From Podocnemis expansa (Eukaryota > Chordata > Testudines > Podocnemididae): 64,000 bases of DNA. This document shows positions 35,111-44,959 of this stretch, piece by piece (positions within the stretch are counted from its first letter, which is position 1; each line of letters opens with the position of its first letter). The stretch lies in NCBI GenBank assembly GCA_007922195.1, contig ML682008.1, positions 8,615,764 through 8,679,763 on the forward strand, written 5' to 3'. The position numbers and the translations under genes are program-made. Below the pieces are notes generated by a model. The model was not told where the DNA came from. It worked only from the letters and a program-made list of their open reading frames with translations, and searched no databases.

Positions 35111-35498
35111 AAAGGAAGGGGGGGCAGATTCCCAGCCAATTCCCCCCCCTTGGCTCAGGCTCCCACCAGGCACTCCTGGCTGTGTGTTCCCTGGGCTGGT
35201 ACTGCCAGCGTTTGCTAGAGGAGGAAAAGTTTAAACCTCCATCTCTCCTCCAGCTAATCGCTCAGCTAGAGGCTTCAGGGGGAGGGGCGGCAGGTAGCCC
35301 AGCTATTCACTGGCAGAGCAGGGGCTGAGTGAGCCTGTGTCCGTCTGCTGGGGAAAAACATTCAGGGCTCACAGTGGGAGACCAGGGGCTCGTGCCGATC
35401 CCCAGCATGGGGGGGCAACAGTGTGGGCCCCGTGGGGCCCCCCAAAGTGCGGGGCCCTGGGCGGCTGCCTCGCTTTCGCTACCCTAATGACAGCTCTG

Positions 35499-36440
35499 AT
35501 GGCAGCTACCACATTTTTAGTCAAGGATGCAAGACCACATATGTGCCTATTCCAACTATGGCTTGCTACAGTCTACAGATCAAAATACCATTCTAGTCAC
35601 AAAGGACTGTCAATACTAGTTGAAGTAAAACACTCCCTTCACTGGTGGATGGTCCCATCAAACCTACAAATGTGCCTTCCTTTTATTCAATAACCCCTAC
35701 CCCTTATTATGAACATGGATGCATCCCTCATGGGATGGGGTGCACACCTGCAGCACTACACTGCCTGGGGCAAATGGTCCACTCAGGAATCAGTTCTGCT
35801 CATCAACATGTCAAGATCATGACTGACAATTTAGCATCTATGTTTTATATCAACAGACAAGGCAGAGCCCACTCCAAACCACTTTGTATTGAGGACATCA
35901 GACTCTGGAACTAGCGTATAAACTAGTGTATAAAATTTCCGCCTCATGCCTTCCAGGCTCTAAGTTTGAAACATCATTTCCAACTCCCTAAGTAAAGCCT
36001 TCATGCAGGATCACGAATGGGAAATACAATCCAACCTCCTATCTGCCATCTTCAGTCAGTGGGAACACCCATCCATGGACCTTTTTGCCACAGATGATAA
36101 CCACAAATGTCCAAGATATTGTTCCGGAGCGGGCACCAGCAACCAATCTCTAGGGGATGCTTTCCTTCTTCCCTGGACCAAAGAACTCTTCTATGCCTTT
36201 TCTCCCATTCCTCTAATCCAGCTCCTAAAAATTCACCAAGAAGCAACTACAATCATAATGATAGCACCAGCGTGGCTGAGACAACCCTGGTGCACCTACC
36301 TAATGGAAATGTTGATCAAAACACTGATCACAGTACCAATCCTTCAGGACCTTGTGACACAAAACAATGGATTCAGGACTCACGTCCCAGCAGATTTGAG
36401 CTGACTGCCTGGTTTCAACCAGGAGGAGCTTCAGTGCTCT
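35499..36440 (+). mobile_element. DIRS-like retrotransposon: RNase H and following region
   Basis: It continues directly after the insertion with TTFLVKDARPHMCLFQLWLA (35509), then MTDNLASMFYINRQGRAHSK (35820-35880), the RNase H part with the conserved TDN motif. It then has PSMDLFATDDNHKCPRYCSG and GDAFLLPWTKELFYAFSPIP (36060-36200), a conserved block after RNase H in DIRS elements. It is interrupted by stops and frameshifts. Confidence 0.85.
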
Positions 36441-36965
36441 AAAAAAGTTCAACACATACTCCTAAGCTGCTGCCTCAAGACTTACCTTCTAAAATGGCCA
36501 AAAATATGTCACTGGTGCTCCCAGCACGATATTCACCCCAAATCAGCCCCAGTTTCAGTGATTCTTGATTACTTCTTGCAGCTAAAAACATCCTGACTAT
36601 CAATTACTACTATTTATACACCTAGCAGCCCTTGCTGCCTTCCATGATTTACTGCAGGATGCATCTCTGTTCTCACGGCCAACAGTCAAGAAGTTCCTTA
36701 TGGGCATCCAAAACCTCTACCCTGAAATTCATCAACCTACCCCCATGTGGGACCTTAATTTGGTACTCAAAACACCATCTAAGGCCACCATTTGAACCCT
36801 GGTGTCTTGTTTTCTCTGGTAGAGTGAGGAGATGAAGCAACAAATAAATATATTAAAAGCCATATGCTTCTTAGTGAATTGGTATTAGTGATTACATCTG
36901 TCACATGTTTCCACCTGTCTTGTCATTATCAGTTATATTTTATGAGATTACATGAGACATTTTAA
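36440..36965 (+). mobile_element. DIRS-like retrotransposon: tyrosine recombinase remnant
   Basis: Reading through stops gives YLLKWPKICHWCSQHDIHPK and ILDYFLQLKTS (SAM-like N-terminal part of the recombinase), a PYGHPKPLP block, and near 36880 LSELVLVITSVTCFH, matching the start of the catalytic domain. The active-site RHRY residues are not found, so the 3' end with the inverted repeat is missing. Confidence 0.6.
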
Positions 36966-37594
36966 GGAGAGACATGAAGAGGGACAAAATGGTGGGTAGA
37001 ACTGAGCAAAAATGAAATTCTGATATTTTAACATCAGTTTTAATCCCTACAACAGGGTGGCCTTTTTTCTAAGGAATAGGGGGATCTGAGTCAGTAAACC
37101 CCTGTTCCATGACATGACCCTTTCAGGAGACAGACAGTTTTCAAGGTGGAAGTTTGGGTGATGGGTTGGGGCAACATTAAGCAGGTAGTTCCTTCCTGAA
37201 CCTGATAAAACTCAACTGTTAGATAACTCCCAGTTATAGCAGATAGCAGAGAGTAGAAAGAGATGAGAATGGCATGGAAACATTGAGTCAGCAAAGAGTC
37301 TCTTTAGGATGAGCTCCAGAAGGGAAGAGAGACTTGTAAGTTTGGGGAAGCTTGTCTGAACCACAACACACTTCTAAGAAGGTGAGCAGTGGGGACCCTA
37401 AACCAAGGGCATGAACTCTGAGAGTGCAAGGAGCTAGGAAAGCTACTTGGAACATGGCTGGAACCTGGGCGAGCTAGAGATGCTTCCATGATCAAGGAAC
37501 ACCTCCATGTATAGGGCTGTGGAATCCCTTAGCTAAAGTAGAATTCTGTTTTCATCCCTGTTACTGGGCAGTCTGTCGTCTTTAAGGAGTAATG

Positions 37595-37690
37595 GCAAAT
37601 TAGTCAGGTCCATTGTGCTGGGCACTGTGCAAATGTAATAAATGTTAGTTCCCACCCCCAAAGAACTTAGAGTGTAAAAGACAAGATGTC
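37595..37690. repeat. MIR/L2-like SINE tail remnant
   Basis: ATTGTGCTGGGCACTGTGCA, then CCCACCCCCAAAGAACTTAG and AGTGTAAAAGACAAG, follow the wording of the MIR/L2-type tail (lowest-common core 'cccaaagagcttacaatct'). It is old and degraded. Confidence 0.4.
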
Positions 37691-37920
37691 GGAGTTGGAT
37701 GAGAGAAATAGAGGGTCATGGTTGGGTGAGGAGAATTAGGTAACTAATAAATATAACAAGAGGTGTGTAGTTCTTAGCTATTCAATATTAGTGATCACAG
37801 ATATCCACTTGCTATTTATTTTTCACTTTAAAGGGGCCAGGTCAAGAGGAGGCCTGTGGGAAAGACTCTTTAGAGAGCTTCGGGCAGCTGGGAGACCGGC
37901 AGAGCTTTATGACTCTGAGG

Positions 37921-38114
37921 CAGGGGTATCCAACCTTCTTGGATGAGGGGCCATGTTGCAATTGTTTTCTTACTCAGGGGCCAGTAAGCAATTTTGTTTT
38001 TCACATTCCTAGCCCTGCACAGCCCACACAAGTGCATGTAGTGCCTCTGCAGGCTGGATAAGAGCCCTTGGCGGGCCACATTCTGGCCTGTGGGCTGCAG
38101 TTTGAACAAGCCTG
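37921..38114. mobile_element. hAT-type MITE (no clear target duplication)
   Basis: The left end is CAGGGGTATCCAACCTTCTT and the right end (reverse complement) CAGGCTTGTTCAAACTGCAG. The interior has GGGGCCAGTAAGCAATTTTG, shared with 7515-7845. The 8 bases on each side do not match, so one end may have been eroded. Confidence 0.65.
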
Positions 38115-38649
38115 CAAGGAACTGGAATGGAAGCAGAAACCTCATGCCTTGGCACAAGAGTGAATTGTGAGCCCCAAGAGAGAAGGGTTTAGGCCTCACA
38201 AGCCAAAGAAGACTGGTCTTAATAAAGTAGAGCCCAAGATGGGGGAATGTTATTTTTTAACTATTCTGGGCTATCAGGAGAACTGCGAGAAAATTGAGGG
38301 CAGGATACCTGCAAAGTCATGCTGTGCCACAAGGGGCATGCTTTGGGGTGGCACCTCATCATAGTCCGAATTCAAGATGAAAAAAATCAAAATATTTTAG
38401 TTTTTCAAGGAAAGAAATATTAAAAAAAAAAATTCTGACTGGAAGTGGCAAAGCATTTCATTTTGGTGTTTTTTGATTGAAAGGAACCATTTTAACATTC
38501 TCAAATTAGAATGTTTTATTTCAGTTTGTTAAACTGACCAGAAAGGCTTTGTTTCAAGTCAGTTCTATGTTAAACTGTTTATACTTACTGTGGCATGTTG
38601 CCTAATGTGAATTACAGATCAGATACTTCATGCTCCCACTTTCTTATGT

Positions 38650-38705
38650 AGTCTAGTTCCAAAGGGGAAGCTGTGTTAACCTGGTTCTGCAAAACAAGCT
38701 TGTTA
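38650..38705 (+). repeat. Repeat family A (partial copy 2)
   Basis: It contains AGTTCCAAAGGGGAAGCTG followed by TGTTAACCTGGTTCTGCAAA and ACAAGC, matching the opening of the copy near 318. The block with the hairpin is missing. Confidence 0.4.
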
Positions 38706-40456
38706 CAGTCTAGCTAGAGAGCCTAGACTACATATCTTCCATGAAGCACCTGAAGGGATATGACTGTCATTTTATGCACTGCACAGCTTCAGAGGAAGTC
38801 CACTTTGCAGCATAAAATCAGTAGATTTTCCAGTGGTGGATCGGGGCTGCCTTGTCCCCCCAGCCATGTCAATGCTGGAGGGGGGCATGGTGGGGCTGGC
38901 TGGGGTTGGGGCCAGAGGCTGGCTAGCCCCTACCCGGGGGCATTAGGGCAGACACAAACGAGCAGTGCAGCCCAGAAGGCCCCATGCAGGACAGCCTCCT
39001 GTGTGAACAGGTTGGCCCCACTACCCCTGGGGACTGACCAACCAGTCTGCAGCCCACCAAGGGTTGGGATGGGAGTTCAGAGCCCTGCCTCTGGGCTGGT
39101 CCACTCCACTCCCCTTCCCATTGCCACATTATTGTGGGCCTCTGGGGCCAGGCCCTGTTGGCTCATGCGTTTATCTGCCCTGATTTTCTCCAGGAGCTCA
39201 ATCACGTAAGAGCCCAAACAGCAATTCCCAAAAAGTGGGGAATTACAGTTTCATTCTGAAGCAACTCAAGACAAGATGTTTGGGATCAATTCAGCAAATT
39301 GAAATGCTTCAATGTATCAAAACAACTGGAAACAAAATATTGCCTCACTATGAAAATTTCAGCAAAATTGAAATGCATGCAATTCTTAATTTGCAGAAAT
39401 TAATTTTCCATCAAAAAACCATTTTGACAGAAAATTCCCAACCAGCTGTTGGTAATATCTTTACAGATGTTGACTGGGAGCTTGTAGAAAGCAGCTTGAA
39501 AAAAAGTGAAAGTGCTTGTCAGGAAGGTGGAGAATCGGGCAATCGAGACTGGTATCATTAGTGAAGAGATGATGAATGTTGACCTTGCAGAAAGATGGCA
39601 GGTCAGACGATAGGGTGGAACTATATATTGTTGAAGGCTTTGCAAGTAAGGGCATGAAGATTTTGAGTGATGCCTTAGAAGATGGGGAGTCAGTGGAAGG
39701 ATTTAATGAGGAGGTAATGTAGTCAGAATGATGAGCCAAGAAGATGATTTGGGAGAGGGGGGTTGCAAACATCAAGAACAGAGGAGATGACAGTGATCAC
39801 ACTGCAAAATGTTCAGGGCTTGTCACAGTGTCTTAGCAGTGTTAGCGGAGAGGTAAATCTCTGATCTTGGAGACAGTGTGCAGGAAGAAGTGGCAAGATT
39901 AAGTCTGTGCTGGTGGTGTGCATCCAAGGAATGTTATTACGTCTTTGCCATCCTGATGTGGTATCTTACAATTCTTCTACTCTCAGACTGGGTGTTAGCT
40001 TTACGTTCTCAGCAGGTCTGCCTGGTTCAAGCCCTGCAGCTTTTCTCTAGGGAGCAGTGGACAGCGTGAGAACACAGAGGCATATAACAGCTTCTTCAAA
40101 ACAGAACATTGTTTAATCTCAACAGAAGGAATCAAAGCATAACAGGAAAAGATGCTTTGAACACAACAGTGTACATGCTTTCGTTTTACGTAGAGCTCAG
40201 TAGGCTTAGCTTATTCACGTACCCTACTTCTGGAACAGGGTGGAGTGACAGTCTGCATCCTGCAGTCGTTGTCTCTCTTTCTCTCCCCCTCCAGCACTCA
40301 GATTTTTTTATCTAAGCCAAAGATTTTTGTTTCAGTGTTCCTGCCTGAATTTCCTCATTCCCTGTACCAAACTAAGGGAATTAAAATCATCATGGGCAGA
40401 AGTAAACTTCAAAAGGATTGACACATTATGCCTTTTAAGTACAGTAAAGGTACGTG

Positions 40457-40567
40457 CAGAGCTGTAGCTAGGCATTTTAGCACTCTGGACAAGCAAGCAC
40501 ATTAGTCCTCTATATCATTTTTTCATCATTTTTCCACCCTGTCTTGTCCCGCTGGGTTACGGCCCTG
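40457..40567. mobile_element. Short hAT-type MITE
   Basis: The ends are CAGAGCTGTAGCTAGGCATT and (reverse complement) CAGGGCCGTAACCCAGC, the same terminal type as the insertion at 32023-35498. No target duplication is apparent. Confidence 0.5.
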
Positions 40568-40707
40568 AATGAGTAATCCTATCTGAAGCTTATTATCTCC
40601 CTTCCTGTAACCCATGTCTGAATTAAACCCTAAAGGTCTTACTGCAGACGCCACCACAAGAAGCAAATAAATAGAATATTCATGAGTCATCAGCTATTAT
40701 AGGGACA

Positions 40708-40837
40708 AGGTGGGTGAAGTGATATCTTTTATTGGATTAACTTCTGTTGGTGAAAGAGAAGAGCTCTGTATATCTTGAAAGCTTGTTTCTTTCACCAACA
40801 GCAGCTGGTCTAATAAAAGATATCTCCTCACCCACCT
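40708..40837. mobile_element. Foldback (long inverted repeat) element
   Basis: The left arm 40708-40756 and right arm 40789-40837 are inverted repeats of 49 bp with 42 matching positions, separated by a 32-bp loop. The arms include GATATCTTTTATT and CTGTTGGTGAAAG. The right arm's family also occurs alone near 60193-60231. The transcript would form a stable hairpin. The class is unknown; TATCTTTTATTGG-type repeats are common in turtle and crocodilian introns. Confidence 0.75.
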
Positions 40838-41399
40838 CATCTTTCTAATATTCTGAGACTAACACAGCTACAACACCACCACAGTAATTTATTACAGGTA
40901 TCCTCCAGGTCCTTCACAGCAATGTTATCCATTGTGACAGGTTGAGAGAAAGAGTGAAGGGCTTAATAGAAAAGATCAAGACAGGTTAAATTTCAGCCAA
41001 TGGCTAACTGTCCAAAATGAGCTGGTAGAAGGACATATGAAGATTTTTGTGTGGATAAAGGGATGTAAGCCCCGAGTAAGCAAGGTAAATTAATGAAGTA
41101 TTAGAATAAAAAAGGGAATCAAAGCCTTATTTGGGAGTGAGGAGTGAAATCCTGGCCCACTGAAATTAATGAGTATTGTGCTACTGATTGCAGGATGTGA
41201 TCAAAAGATAGGGTGGAGAGGAAAAAGAAGAGCTGTGTGTATGGAGCTCTAAGTGATCCATCTGAAAAATGGGTTGAAGAGGCAGGCTTAATGAACAATC
41301 CCAAGAATAAGTGACAGGACATTTATCAGTTGGTACTATAATCATTTGCTGAGATGCTGTAGCTCATTCCCCCTCTTATCATCCATTTTTTTTGGCACT

Positions 41400-41500
41400 T
41401 TTAGGAGGTAAGCTCTTTGAGGCAGAAGTTGTCATGTGTTTGCATAGCTCCTTTCATAGTGAGGCCCTAATCCTTTGTGCTGACCACAATATGAACTAAT
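41400..41500. repeat. MIR/CORE-SINE-like remnant
   Basis: GTAAGCTCTTTGAGGCAGAA followed by TGCATAGCTCCTTTCATAGT and GAGGCCCTAATCC follow the wording of MIR-type tails found across amniotes. It is old and degraded. Confidence 0.4.
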
Positions 41501-41596
41501 ATTGTCAATATTATTCACCATATTAATTTATTATTTGGATTTAGAGTGCCCAAAGCTTTTGTGGTCAGGTCTCATTAAGCATCCATTTATGAATAC

Positions 41597-42231
41597 TACC
41601 GTATATACTGACATATAAGCTGATCTGTGCTTAAGCCAACCCTCAGATTTCACCCCAAAAACCAGAAAAAAAAATGCATGACCTGCATATAAGCCAAAGT
41701 CCCCAATCAACCTTGGGCCCCTAAACCCACTCTGTGCTGCCGTCCTTCCCCAGTCCCTGACACCCTCTAAAACCGCAAGCACGCTGCCGCCACCTCCTGA
41801 AGTTTCCCCAACCCGGTCCCTAAGCCCCCTGCATGCTGCTGCTGTTTCCCGGAGACTCCCTGACCCCCTCCCTACCCTACCCGCACACTGCCACCGCTTA
41901 CTGAAGACTCTCCGACCCCCTCCCTAACCCCCATACTCTGCCACTGCTTCCCGGAGACTCCCTGACCCCCTCCCTAATGCCCCTGGCTTGACGCTGACTC
42001 TCCTGAGACAACCCCCCGCTCATCCAGAGCCCTCTTACCTGGCTCTGAGCATGCTCAGTAAGGGAGATTTCAAAATTCCCCACCTGGGCTGGGGCAGCTC
42101 CCCGCTGTTCCACTGGATTTCTGGGATTTCTGGCATGCTCTGGCTCCTGACGCATGTATAAGCTGACTTCCTTTTTCAGAGGGGATTTTTCAGAAGGGAA
42201 AACCTGGCTTATATGAAGGTATTTACAGTAT
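41597..42231. mobile_element. MITE-like element with ACCGTATATAC/TATAAGC ends
   Basis: The left end ACCGTATATACTGACATATA (AAGCTGA) is matched at the right by (reverse complement) AATACTGTAAATACC, then TTCATATAAGCCAGG. The interior holds loosely repeated CCCGGAGACTCCCTGACCCC words (41830-41970). This terminal type is a known vertebrate non-autonomous DNA repeat. No target duplication was resolved. Confidence 0.55.
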
Positions 42232-42394
42232 TGGGAAACTTGCACTCCTGTGAAGAAAAGGTTAAAGAAAAAGTCTCCTTGACAAACAATTACAGGATTC
42301 AACACCTTACTACCATCCCTTCACGCATTATGCTGAAACTGTTTTATCCCTTTCCTTTAATATTCCTGTATGATGTTATGGAGCATACAAAATG

Positions 42395-43085
42395 AGGACC
42401 AGTTCTCTGAGTTGGGTGTATTTCTAAAAAGGATCTGGGGGTTACAGTGGACCACAAACTGAATGAGTCATCCATGTAATGCAGCTCCAAAAAAGCCAAT
42501 ATGATTCTGAGGTGTATTAACAGAGCCGTTGTATGTAACCCTCTGTAGGTAACTGTCCTCCTTTATTTGGCACTGGTGAGGCACCAGCTGGAGTACTGTG
42601 TCTAATTCTGTGTCACAGTACAGGAAGGATGGGGACAAATGGAAAGAATCCAGAAGAAAGCTATAAAAAGAGTAAAAGATTTTTAAAAAAACCTGATCTA
42701 TGAGGAAAAGTTGAAAAAAAAACTGGGAAAAGACAACATAGGGGCAATCTGAAAAGTCTTCCCAAATATTCTGGGCTGTAGTAAAGAGGATAGTGATCAA
42801 TTGTCTTCTATGTCCACAGAAGGTAGGACAAGAAGTAATGGTCTTAATCTGCAGCAAGGCATTTAGAGTTAAATAAGAGGAAAAGCTTTATATATACATG
42901 AGTAGTTAAACTCTGGAATCGGCTTCCAAAGGAGGTTGTCAAGTCCCTGTCACTGGAAACTTAGAAAACACAGTGGACAAACACTTGTCAGGGTTGAGCT
43001 AAGTTTATTTGGTCCTGCCATGCCATAGTGGGCTGCACTAATTGACTTCGTGAGATTTTCCAGCCCTACATTTCTTTGATTCTAT
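42395..43085 (+). mobile_element. CR1 LINE, 3' fragment
   Basis: The translation shows KDLGVTVDHKLNE-like, ALVRHQLEYCV-like, WNRLPKEVVKSLSLET-like and tail sequence ending in TTTCTTTGATTCTATG. It has multiple stops. It lies just upstream of the near-full-length CR1, in the same orientation. Confidence 0.8.
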
Positions 43086-43814
43086 GTGTATTTTTCATCT
43101 TCCTCTCAAAACAAATGGAAATTATTGCAACAATTACAAATTCCACCCAAAGAAGGATAGTTTTGTCAGGCTCAAATTAAATAAGGAATAAGACATGGCA
43201 AGGAAAGTACTTCAGAAGGATTACTGCATGCCCTTGGATGCATGGCAGAGCAATAGACCAGAGTCCATTGTCTTCAACCATGCCAAGGGGCGGGGGAGTC
43301 CCTAGGCATTGGTGCCTGAAGCCTGTGCCCTGAATCTATTAAAGAGTGTGTTGAGTCTAGAAGAGCAGCCTGCCCTGCTGGCCTTCCCCATCCCTGATGC
43401 TACCATGCCGGCATCACACTCTCTGCTATAGCAGGCAGGCTGGGCCAACTGCAGCTGCTCCCTCCCCAGTGGGGCAGGGTGGGGCAGGGCTGGGCCTGAA
43501 TCAACACAAGGGCATTAGGGGCTGCAGTCCCTGGCCTGAAGGTGGATCTCAGGATGCAGCCCCTAAAATCCCTGCTAATCTGGCCCTGCTGGCATAGCAC
43601 TGGTCAGATTGGGCATGGCCATTATCACCGGTGTGATCCTACACAGCAGCTTCTAGCAGCCTTGTGATTGGCCTGCCCCTGTGTGACTAGCAAGGGGCAA
43701 GGGCTGACCTAGGCAGAGAAGGCCTTTAAAAGCTAATGCTTGAGCGACCAGAGGGAGCTTCTGAACAGAGGACTGCAAACAGGGGAGTTTGCGGAGGAGT
43801 TTGGGGAGGCCAAG

Positions 43815-44879
43815 ATGGTGAAGAGGAGCTGTACTGCTGGTGCCAGCGCCCCTGCTGTTTCCTTTGCATCTGTTTGTAGCCAGACAGAGTGTCTCTCCAT
43901 GGATATCTCCACCCAGATCCTGATGTGGATTTGCAGGGACTGTGGCCTTCATTTTCCTGCCACTGATGATCAGGCTAGGGAGATGAGCCTATGTGATAGG
44001 TGCCTTCTCGTGGCATCTCTTTGGAAACAGGTAGGAGAGTTACAGGAGGAGGTGTCATGACTCAGGGGTATCTATGCCCTGGAAAAGTTCCTTGACAGTG
44101 TCCACGATGAGACCTGCAAGGAGGAGGTCCCTACCCCGGTGCCAAGGGCTACTGCCACAGCTCTGGAAATGGATGGGATGCCTATGGCAGAGGAAGGACA
44201 CTGGCAGCTGGTCACCTCTGGCAGTAGACAGTGCTCCACACCTGCTCACATCCCACCATCCATTGTGGTGAGGAACTGTTATGTGGTGCTGGACACAATG
44301 AAGGAGGTAGAGGAGATGCCATCCACCCCAGAGGCTGGGTAGAGCACAGCCACCTCACCTAAGAGGAAACATAGGGTTGTGGTGATTGGGGACTCACTCC
44401 TGAGAGGAACGGAGGCACCCATCTGTTGCCCTGACAAGGCCTCTAGAGAGATATGCTGCCTGCCAGGTGCCCGTATCCGAGATGTAATGGAGGGATTGTC
44501 TAAAATCATCCTCCCCTCAGACTACTACCCCATGCTTCTTATCTATGCGGGTACCAATGATACTGCGAGAGGTGATCCTCAGCAGATCAAAGGTGACTTC
44601 AGGGCTCTGGGAGCGAGGGTGAAGGAGTTTGGAGCACAGGTGGTGTTCTCCTCGATCCTTCCAGTCAAGGCTAGAGGCCTGAGGAGAGACAGATGCATCC
44701 TAGAGGTGAATGGCTGGCTGCGAAGATGGTGTGGTCAAGAGGGATTTGGCTTCCTTGACCATAGAGTCCTGTTTCAGGACAGAGGATTGATAGGCAGAGA
44801 TGACCTTCACCTGTCCAGGAAGGGGAAGACCATATTTGGGCACAGACTGGCTGACCTAGCGAGGAGGCCTTTAAACTAG
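43815..44879 (+). pseudogene. CR1 ORF1 (zinc-finger-like and SGNH esterase domains), disrupted
   Basis: The likely start is the ATG at 43815 (MVKRSCTAG). The first frame has a CxxC...CxxC cluster (CRDCG, CDRC) and a helix (LLVASLWKQVGELQEEV), stopping at TGA 44058. After frameshifts the second part (44379-44879) is an SGNH hydrolase: IGDSLLRG (Ser at 44394-44396), YAGTNDTARG (44544-44573) and DDLHLSRKG (Asp 44802, His 44808). The esterase domain is a known feature of CR1-group ORF1 proteins. It ends with RLADLARRPLN and TAG at 44877. The middle part (44060-44378) is out of frame. Confidence 0.85.
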
Positions 44880-44959
44880 ATTCAACGGGGGAAGGAGACC
44901 AAAGCCCACAGGTAAGTGGCAATGTGGGTGATCTGGGGGAAGGGATGGAACTTGGGGGG

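Larger units (their letters stand above)
32023..35498. mobile_element. hAT-type composite insertion (3,476 bp) in the DIRS element
   Basis: The right end is (reverse complement) CAGAGCTGTCATTAGGGTAG. The left end is GAGGGGCATCCCTAGCAAGG, apparently lacking the first CA. Subterminal GGGGCCCTG occurs at both ends. The flanks are ATGGCGGC (32015-32022) and ATGGCAGC (35499-35506), an 8-bp duplication with one mismatch, and the DIRS coding frame resumes in phase when one copy is ignored. Inside are a SINE (33315-33419), a long GC-rich minisatellite and no recognisable transposase, so it is non-autonomous. The segments 32150-32930 and 33100-33310 hold nothing recognised. Confidence 0.75.

Noticed and set aside
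33455..35239. Many ORFs of 60-147 codons in both directions
   Set aside because: They lie in the degenerate GC-rich minisatellite inside the hAT-type insertion, and no frame has domain-like composition.
41898..42305. A 135-codon minus-strand ORF
   Set aside because: It overlaps the repetitive interior and right end of a MITE-like element.
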